A stretch of DNA of 5,246 nt from Desulfuromonadales bacterium (GTDB lineage Bacteria; Desulfobacterota; Desulfuromonadia; Desulfuromonadales; BM103), in the NCBI GenBank assembly GCA_030614505.1, contig JAUWTX010000173.1, forward strand, positions 1 through 5,246. Reading direction: 5' to 3'. The notes under the pieces are model-generated. The model did no database searches, was not told the origin of the DNA, and worked only from the letters and a program-made list of their open reading frames with translations. The position numbers and the translations under genes are program-made. This document shows positions 4,520 to 5,246 of the stretch, in pieces. Each line of letters starts with the position of its first letter. Position 1 is the first letter of the stretch.

Positions 4520-5246
4520 ATGGCCATCAAGAACATGCTCGGCAAAAGAGCAGAAGAAGACACAACCTACGAACTGAAAACAGAACATTCAAACTTTTAT
4601 CATGAGGTCAAACGTAAAATTCATGGTCGTTTGGTGGAAGAAGCCAATCTCGCCGCCCTTGATACTCTAGAACCAAATGAGATTCGAGCTGAGATTGAGA
4701 ATGTTGTCGAATTTTACCTGCAGGAGGAAAAAGCGCTCCTGAACAACGATGAGCGCGCACATATTATTGATGAGATTCTCGATGAACTGACCGGCCTCGG
4801 CCCCCTCGAACCCTTCTTCAAAGACCCGACTGTAAGCGACGTTCTGGTGAATACCTACAAAGACATTTATGTCGAGCGCTTTGGCCTGATCGAGAAGACC
4901 AAGTCACGCTTCATCGATGAAGCACATCTGCGCAATATCATTGACAGGATCATCTCACGCATTGGCCGTCGCATCGATGAGTCTTCACCGATGGTCGATG
5001 CCCGTCTGCCGGACGGATCTCGTGTCAATGTAATCATCCCTCCTCTCGCAATTGACGGGGCGATGGTCTCCATCCGTCGATTTGCCGTCGTTCCTCTCAA
5101 AATGAATGATCTGATTAACTTCAAAACGCTCACACCGGAAATCGCCCAACTACTGGCGGGCTGTGTTAAGGCGAAATTGAATATCATGATTTCAGGAGGA
5201 ACCGGTGCAGGGAAGACAACATTGCTGAATATCCTTTCCGCAAACA
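4520..5246 (+). CDS. cpaF: Tad pilus assembly ATPase CpaF/TadA, 3'-truncated by window edge
   Basis: The ATG at 4520 has a strong AGGAGG (4509-4514) 5 nt upstream; 242 codons are visible with no stop before the window ends. Residues 1-80 are a charged, helical N-terminal region. Residues about 81-200 form the N-terminal domain of GspE/VirB11-type secretion ATPases: IIDEILDELTGLGPLEPFF (82-100), VSDVLVNTYKDIYVERFG (105-122), RRIDESSPMVDARLPDGSRV (150-169), MVSIRRF (182-188). The Walker A motif SGGTGAGKTT is at 225-234 and intact. The Asp box, Walker B and His box lie beyond the window. The family is usually about 420-480 residues, so roughly half is seen. CpaF is the cytoplasmic hexameric motor that powers Flp pilus assembly (and retraction in some species) with TadB/TadC, whose genes would be expected downstream. 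The motif set and the cpaE neighbour place it in the CpaF/TadA branch rather than VirB11 or GspE. Confidence 0.95.
   Translation, partial: MAIKNMLGKRAEEDTTYELKTEHSNFYHEVKRKIHGRLVEEANLAALDTLEPNEIRAEIENVVEFYLQEEKALLNNDERAHIIDEILDELTGLGPLEPFFKDPTVSDVLVNTYKDIYVERFGLIEKTKSRFIDEAHLRNIIDRIISRIGRRIDESSPMVDARLPDGSRVNVIIPPLAIDGAMVSIRRFAVVPLKMNDLINFKTLTPEIAQLLAGCVKAKLNIMISGGTGAGKTTLLNILSAN

Overview
The window is part of a tad (tight adherence / Flp-type IVb pilus) assembly locus, read left to right on the + strand. Four tad genes are recognisable: the 3' end of cpaB/rcpC (pilus assembly protein with a SAF domain), complete cpaC/rcpA (outer-membrane secretin), complete cpaE/tadZ (ParA/MinD-like localisation ATPase with a pseudo-receiver domain), and the 5' half of cpaF/tadA (assembly ATPase, cut by the window end just after its Walker A motif). 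Both window edges are inside genes.

Layout. Positions 1-2670 are tightly packed: cpaB, a 26-nt gap, cpaC, a 19-nt gap, then a small lipoprotein gene with a clear lipobox. Positions 2671-3310 (about 640 nt) break the packing. They hold a 74-codon ORF of unknown function, further open reading in the same frame interrupted by only two stops (possibly a decayed gene), a distant 10-bp inverted repeat, a 14-bp perfect palindrome, and a very AT-rich leader (34 G+C in 130 nt over 3171-3300) with a good sigma70-like promoter ahead of cpaE. From 3311 on, cpaE and cpaF follow each other with a 33-nt gap that holds a small hairpin and a palindrome overlapping the cpaF ribosome binding site.

How the genes work together. 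CpaC forms the outer-membrane channel. CpaB is a membrane-anchored periplasmic partner. CpaE places the machine in the cell. CpaF is the cytoplasmic hexameric motor that drives pilin polymerisation. The position between cpaC and cpaE is occupied in Caulobacter by cpaD, an outer-membrane lipoprotein; here it holds an 88-residue lipoprotein too short to be CpaD. It is the best candidate in this window for an uncharacterised Tad component, possibly a secretin pilotin or accessory.

Organism. Strong GGAGG-type ribosome binding sites, roughly half G+C coding sequence by eye, a Gram-negative secretin and lipoprotein, and the cpaB-cpaC-small lipoprotein-cpaE-cpaF order suggest a deltaproteobacterium in the broad sense (Desulfuromonas/Geobacter/Pelobacter-like). 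This is inference from gene content, not a database match. I see no tRNA, rRNA, CRISPR array, intact insertion sequence or convincing rho-independent terminator.
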